From: Herbaspirillum sp. meg3
GTDB taxonomy: Bacteria > Pseudomonadota > Gammaproteobacteria > Burkholderiales > Burkholderiaceae_D
Assembly (NCBI RefSeq): GCF_002257565.1
Contig: NZ_CP022736.1
Coordinates: 2,356,001 to 2,420,000, forward strand
Length of the DNA stretch: 64,000 nt
Direction of reading: 5' to 3'
Both the position numbers and the translations under genes were made by a program. Below are positions 8,427-17,426 of this stretch, piece by piece. Under the pieces are notes generated by a model. That model saw only the letters and a list, made by a program, of their open reading frames with translations, ran no database searches and was not told the origin of the DNA. The stretch's first letter is position 1. Every line of letters begins with the position of its first letter.

Positions 8427-8936
8427 TTGAACAGAATAAACAAAACCGGAATCAGGATTGCAACGGTACTCGGTGCCGGGCTGGTTGCTGCCTGCACAGT
8501 GCAAAAGCCCGACACGCAAGCCAATCGCGACGCCACCGCGAAGGAAATCATCGAGCAGGTCAAGACAACGCCCGACGGTACCTCCACCGCCAACTCGCTG
8601 GACGATTACAAGGCCGATCTGGCCAGACGTATCTCGCAGGTCAACTCCACCAAGGTGCATATCGAAAGGCCGCAAGCTTTGCTGCGCTCGGTGATCGTCA
8701 TCAAATATGTCGTCGACAAGGACGGCAACCTGGTGCGCAGCGAAGTCGTACGCACCAACAAGGACAAGGTCACGGAATCCACGGCACTGACCACCTTGCG
8801 CAATACCGCGCCTTTCCCCAAACCACCGATCGCCTTGCTGAGCAACGGTCGCATCGAGTTGTCCGAGACCTGGCTGTTCAATAACGACGGCCGCTTCCAG
8901 TTGCGCACTATCGCGCAGCCGCAAAAGAATGAATAA
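8427..8936 (+). CDS. Lipoprotein with TonB C-terminal-like domain
   Basis: A 169-residue exported protein. A short signal with lipobox LVAAC puts the lipidated cysteine at residue 23. The C-terminal half (about 65-165) resembles the TonB C-terminal fold: VIVIKYVVDKDGNLVRSEVV, then a helix with STALTTLRNTAPFPKPP, then a final beta strand. Unlike true TonB it has no cytoplasmic/transmembrane anchor and no long proline-rich spacer, so it is unlikely to transduce energy. The start is TTG with a weak AGG upstream. It stands alone between a divergent ABC operon and a downstream hydroxylase gene; function unknown. Confidence 0.75.
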   Translation: MNRINKTGIRIATVLGAGLVAACTVQKPDTQANRDATAKEIIEQVKTTPDGTSTANSLDDYKADLARRISQVNSTKVHIERPQALLRSVIVIKYVVDKDGNLVRSEVVRTNKDKVTESTALTTLRNTAPFPKPPIALLSNGRIELSETWLFNNDGRFQLRTIAQPQKNE

Positions 8937-9148
8937 GTCTGATTTTCCTGCCTTGCCTACGATCTCCAGTATTGCCCGGTGGATCGTATTCCTCCTGAAT
9001 ACGTTGCTCACTTCCCACAGTTACTAAAAGTAGTTAGTGCTTTTTTGTTGCGCGCTGCAACATATTTCAATACCGGGTATCCTATTGCCGTCGCTCTGCG
9101 CCTGTTTTTGCGCGCATTATTGCCTTGCGGCACTTGCAGATACCCCTC

Positions 9149-10270
9149 ATGGAAAAGATTATTGTCTACGTTATCCCGCTGTTTTTTGTACTCATCGGGG
9201 TGGAGTTCGTCTATGGCTATATACGCCGGCGCAATACCTATCGCCTCAACGACGCCATCAGCAGCCTGAGCCAGGGGCTGATCAGCCAGTTGGTGGCACT
9301 GGTAACCCAGTTGTTCCAGATCGGCATGTATTCGATCGTGTACCGTTTCGTCGCGATTTTTCCGCATGTGCGCTTCTGGCAGACTGCGCTCGGCTGGGTT
9401 GTCGCCGTGGTGCTGTTTGATTTCTTCGATTACTGGCTGCATCGCATGGGCCACGAAAGCGCCGTGATGTGGGCCGCACATTCGGTTCATCACCAAAGCC
9501 AGGACTTCAATCTGTCCACCGCCTTGCGCCAGGAGAGCACCGTGGTCTTTATCGGCTGGCTGTTCTATCTGCCGATGGCAGTGCTGGGCGTATCGCCGGA
9601 ACAGTTCGGCATTGCCGGCCTGATCGTGCTGATCTATCAGTTCTGGATTCACACCGAACACGTCGGCAAGCTGGGCTGGTTCGACCGCATCTTTTCTTCG
9701 CCCTCGAATCACCGCGTCCATCACGCCGTCAACGATCAGTACCTGGACAAGAACTACGGCGGCATGCTGGTGATCTGGGATCGCATGTTCGGCACCTTCG
9801 CCGAAGAAAAAGAAAAATGCGTCTACGGCACCCGCACTCCGCTGCAAAGCTGGGATCCGATCTGGGCCGTGGTTGGCGGCTACTGGCAACTGGCGAAGAC
9901 TGCCGCGACGCTGCCGCATTGGCAAGACAAGCTGCGTGTCTGGTTTAAAGCGCCGGGCTGGTTGCCCGATTATGCGCAGGCGAGCGGTCCGGCATTCGAT
10001 CTGGAGCAGGCTGCGCGCCGTTACGATCCGCCGTTGCCGCTCAAGGCCAACATCTTCGCCGGTCTGCAGTTTTTGTTGCTGCTGGTGGCAACTGCCATCC
10101 TGTTGTGGGTTGCCGATGATGTTTCTTATCTGCGCCTGCTGGCGGTCTGTACTACATTCCTCATCGCGTTCTGGGCGCTTGGTCTCTTCCTCGAGAAACG
10201 CCTGTCCGGTCTTGCCGTGATCGCCATCGACGTCATTGCAGGCGCCGTCGCTTTTTACGTGCTTTGGTAA
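9149..10270 (+). CDS. Sterol desaturase/fatty acid hydroxylase family membrane protein
   Basis: A 373-residue integral membrane protein of the FA_hydroxylase superfamily. Histidine clusters that would bind the di-iron centre are present: HRMGH (about residue 100), HSVHHQS and NHRVHH, with HTEH between them. Hydrophobic segments surround these boxes and two more helices form the C-terminus. Such enzymes hydroxylate or desaturate lipids or cleave ether lipids; the substrate here is unknown. I prefer the ATG at 9149 over a TTG 24 bases upstream. No clear operon partner. Confidence 0.82.
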   Translation: MEKIIVYVIPLFFVLIGVEFVYGYIRRRNTYRLNDAISSLSQGLISQLVALVTQLFQIGMYSIVYRFVAIFPHVRFWQTALGWVVAVVLFDFFDYWLHRMGHESAVMWAAHSVHHQSQDFNLSTALRQESTVVFIGWLFYLPMAVLGVSPEQFGIAGLIVLIYQFWIHTEHVGKLGWFDRIFSSPSNHRVHHAVNDQYLDKNYGGMLVIWDRMFGTFAEEKEKCVYGTRTPLQSWDPIWAVVGGYWQLAKTAATLPHWQDKLRVWFKAPGWLPDYAQASGPAFDLEQAARRYDPPLPLKANIFAGLQFLLLLVATAILLWVADDVSYLRLLAVCTTFLIAFWALGLFLEKRLSGLAVIAIDVIAGAVAFYVLW

Positions 10271-10446
10271 TTCCTCCAGCATAGTGAGCGAACGCCTCTG
10301 ACCCAAGAAATGCTGAGGTCAGGTCTCACGAAAGCTGGTTTGTTCTTGCTGTGCGGAATCAGTACACTGGCAGCCGCTCGACATGGCATGCACCTCTGAA
10401 GGGGGGCGGCCCATGTCTGGCTCAGAACATCCGCCAAAGGAAAATC

Positions 10447-11283
10447 ATGTTTTACGTGATCGCAGCCGTCTTCGCCGTCGGCGCATCGCTTTTTGTCGCC
10501 GAGACGGAAGCCAAAACCATCTGCACCATCGTCGCCGACGCGTCGCACATCAGCGATGCCGGCATCACCGCCCCCATTCTCCAGCAAGGCAATTGCACCG
10601 AGCGTTTCACGCCGGCGTCCACGTTCAAAGTCGCGCTCAGCCTGATGGGCTTTGATGCGGGTTTCCTCAAAGATGAGCACGGGCCGACGATCCCGTTTCG
10701 CGAAGGCTATACCTACTGGGGCAATCCGGCCTGGCGTCAGCCGACCGATCCGGCGGCATGGATGAAGTATTCGGTGGTCTGGTATTCACAGCAGATCACA
10801 CACGCTATCGGCGCTGCCGGCTTGCAAAAATACGTGGATGCTTTCCACTACGGCAATCGCGATCTTTCCGGCGATGCAGGCAAGAACAATGCTCTGGATC
10901 GCGCCTGGATCAGCTCATCGCTGAAGATCTCGCCCCAGGAGCAGGCGCAATTCCTGGCGAAGATCGTCAACCGGAAACTGCCGGTGGATGCGCATGCCAT
11001 CGACATGACCGCCAGCATCATGAAACTCGGCATGCTGCCCGAGGGATCGGACGATGGCTGGCAAATTTACGGCAAGACCGGCGCAGCTGCGCCACAGCAT
11101 GCGGACGGCAGCTATGACAAGGCACATTTTTATGGCTGGTTCGTCGGCTGGGCGACCAAGGGCAATCGCACTCGTGTGTTCGTGCGCCTGATCCAGGAAG
11201 AGAAAGAAGAAAAAATCAGCGCCGGCATCCACAACAGAGATGCCTTCCTTAAAGAGCTGCCGGCGCTGCTGGACAAGAACTAA
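10447..11283 (+). CDS. Class D (OXA-type) beta-lactamase
   Basis: A 278-residue serine beta-lactamase with all class D landmarks: S58-T-F-K61 (nucleophile and the lysine that is carbamylated in this class), S109-V-V111, Y135-G-N137, K210-T-G212 and the WFVGW motif after residue 230. An N-terminal hydrophobic signal (MFYVIAAVFAVGASLF) directs export. The ATG is preceded by AAAGGAA. No mobile element, integron site or unusual flanks are seen, so this looks like a resident chromosomal enzyme. It is convergent with the MocR regulator gene. Hydrolysis spectrum cannot be read from sequence alone. Confidence 0.93.
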   Translation: MFYVIAAVFAVGASLFVAETEAKTICTIVADASHISDAGITAPILQQGNCTERFTPASTFKVALSLMGFDAGFLKDEHGPTIPFREGYTYWGNPAWRQPTDPAAWMKYSVVWYSQQITHAIGAAGLQKYVDAFHYGNRDLSGDAGKNNALDRAWISSSLKISPQEQAQFLAKIVNRKLPVDAHAIDMTASIMKLGMLPEGSDDGWQIYGKTGAAAPQHADGSYDKAHFYGWFVGWATKGNRTRVFVRLIQEEKEEKISAGIHNRDAFLKELPALLDKN

Positions 11284-11311
11284 ACACGTCGAAGGCGGGA
11301 AATCGCTCCGG

Positions 11312-12832
11312 CTACTTCTTCATCGCCAGCCGCGATGCTTCGTGCAGACGTTTGACGGCGATGCCGATTTCGTCCGGATTCATGGAAGCGAAGCCCAGCC
11401 GTACTGCATTCACGGCGCTATCTTGCGGCGAGAACTGGCGACCGCTGCGGATGAACAGCTTCTTGTCCGCGGCGTGTTTGGCCAGGGCATCGACGCGAAT
11501 GCGCTTGTCGAATTCGACCCAGAGTGCCAGTCCGCCTTCCGGATTGCGCACGCGGATATCCTCTCCGAATGCAGTCTGCAAACCGTCCTGCAACGCCTCT
11601 TTACGCAGCCGGTACAGTTTTGACGCGCGCCGCAGATGCTTGCGCAACTCACCGTCGCTGATCAGGTCGGCCAGCATTTTCTGCATGACGGCGTCGCTTT
11701 GCGTCGACATCAGCAGCAGATTGTGATTGAGCACTTCAATCAGATTCACCGGCGCCGCGATAAAGCCGCAACGGAAGGATGAACCCAGCAACTTGGACAG
11801 CGAGCCGATGTAGATCACATTGCGTTGCTGAGGATCGCTGGCCAGCGGCAGGTAAGGACGGCCCTCGAAGTGATATTCGTGATCGTAATCTTCTTCAATT
11901 ACGGTGAAGCGATGACGCGCCGCCAGCAGCAGGAGTTTTTGCCTGCGATCGGCGCGCATGCTGACCGTGGTGGGGAACTGATGATGCGGCGTGACGTAGA
12001 TCAGCTTCACTGAATGGAGCTTGCATAGCGCTTCGACATGATCGGTCTTGCAGCCGTCCTGATCGATGTCGACGACTTCAATACGCGCCCCCAGCGCAAG
12101 AAAAATCGCCCATGCAGGCGGATAACTCAAACGCTCCACCAGCACCACATCGCCCGGCCGGATCAGCGCGCTGGCCGCAAGATGCAAGGCCATCTGCGTG
12201 CCTTGCGTGAGACAGATGTTGTCACTGGTCACGGCCAGATTGCGCGTAGTGCGCAGCATGTCGGCCAGGGCTGTACGCAGCTTTTCTGCGGATTCCAGAT
12301 TGCCGTATTTGACCCAGTTGGATTTGAAGGCGGTCGTCATCGCGTTGCGGTAATAGCGATGCAATACCGCCTGCGGCAGCAGCCTGTGATCCGGCGCGCC
12401 GTTGTCGAAATACATGGACTCGCCGTTCCTTCCGGCCCGTACCGATGGCAGATGCAGATCGTCGAAATAGGGCGGTAACGCAGGAGAGATGACTTCGGGA
12501 GCAAACGATGCCGTCTGTGCCGCTTTGCGTTTGGTTGATGTTGCTTGTGACGATGCCTGCGGTGATTCCAGCAAGGCATTGACAAAAGTGCCGCGCCGCG
12601 GCTCGCTCACCAGCCAGCCTTTGACGATGGCTTCTTCGTAGGCCAGCATCACCGTCTTGCGATTGACGTCGAGAATCTCCGCCAGCTCGCGCGTTCCGGG
12701 CAGGGCTGCGCCGGGTTCAAGACGACCGTTCTGGATGGCGCTCGCCAGGCCATCAACGATCTTGCGGTAAGACGCCTTCATCGGCGACGCATCGAGATCG
12801 AGCAAGAGCCGCCATGTTCTCATCTGGACCAT
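11312..12832 (-). CDS. MocR/PdxR family regulator (GntR HTH fused to PLP aminotransferase-like domain)
   Basis: A 506-residue regulator. The winged HTH is at about residues 20-90 (LPGTRELAEILDVNRKTVML), a linker follows, then a fold-type I aminotransferase-like domain (about 130-500). The PLP lysine is in GSLSKLLGSS and the family signature TPHHQFPT and EEDYDHEY are present. MocR proteins use PLP and an amine or amino-acid ligand to control the neighbouring gene. It is divergent from the reductase-M24 fusion gene, which is the likely target. ATG at 12832 and 12823 are both possible; the operator-like repeats overlap this start region. Confidence 0.92.
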   Translation of the reverse strand: MVQMRTWRLLLDLDASPMKASYRKIVDGLASAIQNGRLEPGAALPGTRELAEILDVNRKTVMLAYEEAIVKGWLVSEPRRGTFVNALLESPQASSQATSTKRKAAQTASFAPEVISPALPPYFDDLHLPSVRAGRNGESMYFDNGAPDHRLLPQAVLHRYYRNAMTTAFKSNWVKYGNLESAEKLRTALADMLRTTRNLAVTSDNICLTQGTQMALHLAASALIRPGDVVLVERLSYPPAWAIFLALGARIEVVDIDQDGCKTDHVEALCKLHSVKLIYVTPHHQFPTTVSMRADRRQKLLLLAARHRFTVIEEDYDHEYHFEGRPYLPLASDPQQRNVIYIGSLSKLLGSSFRCGFIAAPVNLIEVLNHNLLLMSTQSDAVMQKMLADLISDGELRKHLRRASKLYRLRKEALQDGLQTAFGEDIRVRNPEGGLALWVEFDKRIRVDALAKHAADKKLFIRSGRQFSPQDSAVNAVRLGFASMNPDEIGIAVKRLHEASRLAMKK

Positions 12833-12866
12833 CTGGAATATTCAAATCTGGAGGTTTCAATGGTCC
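12821..12866. promoter_or_regulatory. Candidate MocR operator: three ATCTGGA repeats plus GGACCAT/ATGGTCC
   Basis: ATCTGGA occurs at 12822, 12831 and 12846 as direct repeats, and GGACCAT (12826-12832) is mirrored by ATGGTCC (12860-12866). Mixed direct and inverted repeats containing TGGACC-like cores are typical of MocR/PdxR operators. The cluster overlaps the regulator's start codon, suggesting autoregulation as well as control of the divergent gene. Confidence 0.5.
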
Positions 12867-12947
12867 TATTCTAGCCTGACAATACTGTTCACGGACGCAC
12901 TCTCTGCGATTCAATGAACTCAGCTATCCAGATAAGGAAAGATACTT

Positions 12948-14678
12948 ATGCCCACTACCTACACCATCCAGTTGGCCGGCTCCGGCAAGAGTTTTGCCGT
13001 CGACGACGAGACATTGCTGCTGGACGCGGCGCTGGCCGAAGGTATCTCGATACCGTTCTCTTGCCGCCGCGGCGAGTGCGGCTCGTGCAAGGTGAAGGTG
13101 CTGAGTGGCGCTCACGCAAGCAATCCCTATGTGGCCGCCGGCACGCCTTACCCTTTGGCTCCGGACGAGATGCTGCTGTGCCAGAGCCATGCCTGCGGCG
13201 ACATGTGCATCGACATCCCCGGCTGGTCGCCGCACGCACAAGCACTGCGGCTGGAAGCCACGATCCTGATGAAGGAAGCCGTGGCTCCCGATGTGACGAA
13301 GCTGGTGCTCAAACCGCAGGGCGAAGCCGGCATGCAAGTACAGGTAAGGGCAGGGCAGTACGTCAAATTCTTTCTCGATGATGGCAGCAGCCGTTGCTTT
13401 TCTGTTGCCAATCTGCCTGCAGTAGATGATGGTGAATTGGTTTTCCATATCCGCCGCGTCAACGGCGGCAAATTCTCGCAAGACATGCTGGGCCGCTTGG
13501 CACCAGGCGATGTCTTCAGCATCGAAGGCCCGTTTGGCGCCTGCACCTGGCAGCCGGGCGCGCATGATGCGTTGATCCTGCTGGCGACCGGCACCGGTTA
13601 CGCAGGCATCAAGCCGATTTTGCTGGCGGCTTTGGCGGAGGCCGGCAATGTGCCGGTGACGCTGTATTGGGGCGGCGCGAGCAGCAGCGATTTTTATGAC
13701 CGCGCTTTTCTGGATGCGTTGGCAGTGCAAGACAAACGCTTCCGCTGGTTCGGCGTCGAGCAGGCACATGTGCAGGATCTTGCGGCGACTCACGCTTACG
13801 ATTGGAGCCGCACTTTGGTTTACGCTTGCGGCAATCCGAGGATGGTGCAGGACGCACGCCAGCGTTGCATCGCGCTGGGGCTGGAGGCGCATCACTTCGT
13901 TGCCGAAGCATTCGTGCCTTCGGGGGCCAGCGAAGTAGCACTGGTGCGTGGCAGTTTCGATCCGGTGTGGGAACGCGTCGGGCCAAAGTATTCGCTCGAC
14001 GGCATGTTGGCCGCACGTGAGCAATCAGTACGTGCACTGGCGCAGATCGTCGGTAAGCTGCGTGTCGGCATGACCACCAGCGAAGCAATCGAGATGGCCA
14101 ACGAACACCTGCGTCAGATGGGTTCGTCGCATACCTGGCATCCGACCTATATCCGCTTCGGCGACGACACCGTGAGAACGCCGCGGCAAGGCGCGGACAA
14201 AGAGCGCCGTCTGCAAGCGACCGACATCGCCGTGGTCGATCTGGGGCCGGTATGGGATGGCTATGAAGGCGACTTTGGCGACACCATCGTGTTCGGCCAG
14301 CATGCGCTCTATGCCGCATGTGCTCAGGCGGCGCGGGACGTGTTCAGTGCCAGCAAAGAAGCCTGGCTCACCGGACTGACCGGGCGTGAGCTCTATGATC
14401 TGGCCGAGCGGGTTGCCGCGGAAGGCGGTTGGCTGCTGGAGCGCAATCTGGCCGGCCATCGCGTCGCAGATTTTCCGCACGCCTTGTTTGGCCCGGCCAA
14501 GCTGGCGGAAATGGATATCGTGCCCAGCGACGCGGTCTGGGTGTTGGAGGTGCAGCTGCGCCATCCGACCGAACCGATCGGTGCATTCTATGAAGATATC
14601 CTGATTGGCACGCCGTCAAAGACCAGCAAGGGTAAGCCGGCGACCGAAGATGCACAGAGGAATCCGGTCGCCGTCTGA
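12948..14678 (+). CDS. Fusion protein: 2Fe-2S/FAD/NAD(P) oxidoreductase + M24 metallopeptidase domain
   Basis: A 576-residue protein joining two normally separate enzymes in one uninterrupted frame. Residues 1-90 are a plant-type 2Fe-2S ferredoxin with C39, C44, C47 and C78. Residues about 100-325 are a ferredoxin reductase: FAD motif RCFSVAN at 149-155, NAD motif ATGTGYAG at 213-220, and YACGNP at 292-297. After a short linker, residues about 350-555 are an M24 (pita-bread) domain with all five metal ligands: D431, D442, H504, E534 and E549. The ATG has AAGGAAAG upstream. M24 enzymes include Xaa-Pro aminopeptidases, creatinase and ectoine hydrolase; the reductase half resembles those feeding electrons to oxygenases. 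No oxygenase gene is adjacent. Function of the combination is unknown; control by the divergent MocR gene is likely. Confidence 0.9.
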   Translation: MPTTYTIQLAGSGKSFAVDDETLLLDAALAEGISIPFSCRRGECGSCKVKVLSGAHASNPYVAAGTPYPLAPDEMLLCQSHACGDMCIDIPGWSPHAQALRLEATILMKEAVAPDVTKLVLKPQGEAGMQVQVRAGQYVKFFLDDGSSRCFSVANLPAVDDGELVFHIRRVNGGKFSQDMLGRLAPGDVFSIEGPFGACTWQPGAHDALILLATGTGYAGIKPILLAALAEAGNVPVTLYWGGASSSDFYDRAFLDALAVQDKRFRWFGVEQAHVQDLAATHAYDWSRTLVYACGNPRMVQDARQRCIALGLEAHHFVAEAFVPSGASEVALVRGSFDPVWERVGPKYSLDGMLAAREQSVRALAQIVGKLRVGMTTSEAIEMANEHLRQMGSSHTWHPTYIRFGDDTVRTPRQGADKERRLQATDIAVVDLGPVWDGYEGDFGDTIVFGQHALYAACAQAARDVFSASKEAWLTGLTGRELYDLAERVAAEGGWLLERNLAGHRVADFPHALFGPAKLAEMDIVPSDAVWVLEVQLRHPTEPIGAFYEDILIGTPSKTSKGKPATEDAQRNPVAV

Positions 14679-14693
14679 GGATAGCCGAAGGCC

Positions 14694-15638
14694 TTAGTCG
14701 TCGGCGACGATGCAGTTACGGCCGCGTTGCTTGGCCATGTACAAGCGTTTGTCGACCGACTCCATGAAGTTGATGCGGTGATCCTGCGTCGACGGAATGA
14801 TGGTGTTCATGCCCAGGCTGATGGTGATGACTTTTTCGACCTGTGATTTTTCGTGCGGGATTTTTTCTTTCAGCACCAGCTTGCGGCAGCGCTGCGCCAC
14901 TTTCAGCGCCGACGCGCGGTCGGTCTCCGGCAGGATCAGCACGAACTCTTCGCCGCCATAGCGCGCAAAGAAGTCGCGTGTGCGCGTTGCGGCGCCGCTC
15001 AGTGCGGTGGCGATCTGCTTCAGGCAGGCGTCGCCGCGGATGTGGCCGTAGTGATCGTTGAACTGCTTGAAGTAATCGATATCAAGCATGATCACTGCCA
15101 GCGGCGTGCGATTCTTGACGGCATTGGCCCATTCCACTTCCAGTGCGGAGTCGAACATGCGGCGGTTGGCGACATTGGTCAGGGCATCGCAATAAGACAG
15201 CGCTTCCAGTTCTTTTTGCAGCTCGACCAGACGCGCTTCGGTTTTCTTGCGTTCGGTAATGTCGAACATGAAGCCGATCAATGAATCGACTTCGCCGTCC
15301 GGCTTGCGCACCACATGCACCACGTCGCGAATCCAGACGTGTTCGCCGTCGCGCGTGATGGCGCGGTAGTCGGCTTCATGGTCGACGCCGGCCTTGGATT
15401 GCGACACGCAATAGTTCACCACGCCTTCGCGATCTTCCGCGTGAATGCGTGTGGCCCAGTCTTCCACCGAGACCCAGCTCTCCGGCGTCCAACCTAACAA
15501 TTCTTCGATTTGCGGGCCGACGTAAGCGAACTTCATCGTGCTCCAGTCGATCTTCCAGGGAATGGCTTTGGTGGATTCCAGCAGCGTCTTGTAGACGGCG
15601 CTGTCGGGTTCCATTTGCTTCTGAATCGGTTCGGTCAT
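14694..15638 (-). CDS. PAS domain-containing diguanylate cyclase
   Basis: A 314-residue signalling protein. A PAS/PAC sensor domain covers about residues 15-130, ending with FMFDITERKK, and a GGDEF domain covers about 145-310. The active-site motif is GGEEF at 228-232. An inhibitory I-site R219-x-x-D222 lies five residues before it, so c-di-GMP product inhibition is expected. There are no transmembrane helices, so it senses something in the cytoplasm. It should make c-di-GMP from GTP. Convergent with the fusion gene; no partner evident. Confidence 0.92.
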   Translation of the reverse strand: MTEPIQKQMEPDSAVYKTLLESTKAIPWKIDWSTMKFAYVGPQIEELLGWTPESWVSVEDWATRIHAEDREGVVNYCVSQSKAGVDHEADYRAITRDGEHVWIRDVVHVVRKPDGEVDSLIGFMFDITERKKTEARLVELQKELEALSYCDALTNVANRRMFDSALEVEWANAVKNRTPLAVIMLDIDYFKQFNDHYGHIRGDACLKQIATALSGAATRTRDFFARYGGEEFVLILPETDRASALKVAQRCRKLVLKEKIPHEKSQVEKVITISLGMNTIIPSTQDHRINFMESVDKRLYMAKQRGRNCIVADD

Positions 15639-15812
15639 GGATGGCTATGGCGATTTGTAGAGGATGTGTCGATGCGCAATATCTTGTTGCTGGTCGTCTT
15701 ATTTCCCTTTGGAATCTAAAGCGCATTGCATCAAGAAATGATTGCATAAGGATAACCCGAACAAGTTATCGCAGTGTGAAATCTCAAAGCGAGTCATGCG
15801 TCTGACACAAAC

Positions 15813-15845
15813 AAAAAAGCCGGCAACCATGGCGGTTACCGGCTT
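15813..15845 (-). terminator. Rho-independent terminator of the gluconate dehydrogenase operon
   Basis: Read on the minus strand, AAGCCGGTAACC pairs (one mismatch) with GGTTGCCGGCTT around a short loop and is followed by a run of T. It lies about 25 bases past the stop of the cytochrome c gene. Confidence 0.8.
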
Positions 15846-15869
15846 TGATGGTGGTTACATCAATGATGC

Positions 15870-17426
15870 TCAGAACGGTATGCGGCGACGTCGACGCACT
15901 GAGATGACTGCGAAGATAATCAACAACAGCAGCACAATCGCAATACCGATGGCCGGTGCAATATACGGCTGCAGTTTTGCGAGTATCGGTTGTTCACCAC
16001 CTTTGCGCGCCTGCGCCACATAGGCCTCGCTGACTTGCACTTCCGGATTGCCATATTGCTTCAACACGTAGTTGGCGATCATGGCAATTTGCTGGTCAGT
16101 CAGCGGATTGACGTAGGAGTGCGCATCAAAGCGCGGCATCAGGATTTCCTTGTCACCGACCTTGCGTTCCACACCGTACAGAATCGCCGACACCAGATTG
16201 GCAGGATTGTGCGAACCGGTGGCCGTGTTGTTGAACAACGAAGGATAATCCTGACCGTTGCTGCCGGCACCCGATGCCGCGTGGCAGCTGGCGCAATAGC
16301 CGCTGAACAGCACCGCGCCGCTGTTGAGGCTGTTGTGCTCATTCGGTCCGCGTGTACCGCGCAGCGCCGACTCGTCGCTTACGGCTTTGCCGTAGCTATA
16401 GGCAGGCTTGCTCTGCGTGGCGTCGCGTACCGGCGGCACCGTGCGCAAGTACGCCACGATGGCGGCGATGTCGTCGTCACGCAAATGCTGGAAGCTGTTG
16501 GTGACCGCTTCCGCCATCGCGCCGCCGGCCTGGCCTTTGCCTTCAACGTGACCGGTCTTCAGATACTGCATCAGCTCGGCATCGCTCCAGCCGCCGACGC
16601 CGCTGACCTTGTCGGAGGTGATGTTGGGCGCATGCCATGGGCCCAGCGGCGCACCGGCAAGCGCCGAGCCGCCTTTTTCACCCATCAGAAAATTACGCGG
16701 CGTGTGGCAGGTGCTGCAATGCGCGAGGCCATCGGCGAGGTATTTGCCGCGATTGATCTGCTGCGACTTCGATGCATCCGGGACGAAGCGCTTGGTGTCG
16801 AGGAAGATCGCATTCCACACCGTCATTGACATGCGCACGTTGAACGGGAAGGGGAGCTTGGTCTGGCTGCTGGCCGGTTCGTTGACTGGTGTTACCGCGT
16901 TCATGAAATAGCTGTACAGCTTGTGCACATCGCTGTCGGTCAGCATGGCATAGCTGGTGTACGGCATGGCCGGATACAGATGGCTGCCGTCGGCGCGCAC
17001 GCCTTCACGCAAGGCGCGGGCGAACTGCGCTTCGCTGTAGTTGCCGATACCCGCTGTCTTGGACGGCGTGATGTTGGTCGCGTAGATCGTACCCAAGGGC
17101 GACTCGATGGCGTAGCCGCCGGCGTAGGGCTTGCCGGCCGGCGCGGTGTGGCAGGCCATGCAGTCGGCCGCGATGGCGAGGTAGCGGCCGCTTTCGATGT
17201 CTGCTTTGACGGGGTTGGCTGGTGTTGCAGATGTTGCAGGAGCGGCAGCAGCAGGTGTGACTGCAGCCGGCGGCGCAGGCGGTTTCTCCAGCGATTGCTC
17301 CTGCGCGTGGACGCTGGCAACGCCTGCGGTGAACAGCAACGCGCTCAGCAAGGTGTTCAGCAAGACCGCGCCGTCGCGTTGGGAGAAGGGCCGCGAAGAA
17401 AGAAGGGATGCGCGAGTCATGATCAT
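15870..17426 (-). CDS. Gluconate 2-dehydrogenase, tri-haem cytochrome c subunit
   Basis: A 518-residue membrane-anchored cytochrome c. Three CxxCH haem sites are present, in order CMACH, CSTCH and CASCH. An N-terminal signal peptide (LLSALLFTAGVASVHAQ) is followed by an Ala/Pro-rich linker, and a C-terminal membrane helix (AIGIAIVLLLLIIFAVISV) ends with an Arg-rich stop. This is the architecture of the cytochrome subunit of membrane gluconate or alcohol/sorbitol dehydrogenases that pass electrons to ubiquinone. The start ATG overlaps the stop of the GMC subunit by ATGA, indicating coupling. It is the last gene of the three-gene operon. Confidence 0.9.
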   Translation of the reverse strand: MIMTRASLLSSRPFSQRDGAVLLNTLLSALLFTAGVASVHAQEQSLEKPPAPPAAVTPAAAAPATSATPANPVKADIESGRYLAIAADCMACHTAPAGKPYAGGYAIESPLGTIYATNITPSKTAGIGNYSEAQFARALREGVRADGSHLYPAMPYTSYAMLTDSDVHKLYSYFMNAVTPVNEPASSQTKLPFPFNVRMSMTVWNAIFLDTKRFVPDASKSQQINRGKYLADGLAHCSTCHTPRNFLMGEKGGSALAGAPLGPWHAPNITSDKVSGVGGWSDAELMQYLKTGHVEGKGQAGGAMAEAVTNSFQHLRDDDIAAIVAYLRTVPPVRDATQSKPAYSYGKAVSDESALRGTRGPNEHNSLNSGAVLFSGYCASCHAASGAGSNGQDYPSLFNNTATGSHNPANLVSAILYGVERKVGDKEILMPRFDAHSYVNPLTDQQIAMIANYVLKQYGNPEVQVSEAYVAQARKGGEQPILAKLQPYIAPAIGIAIVLLLLIIFAVISVRRRRRIPF

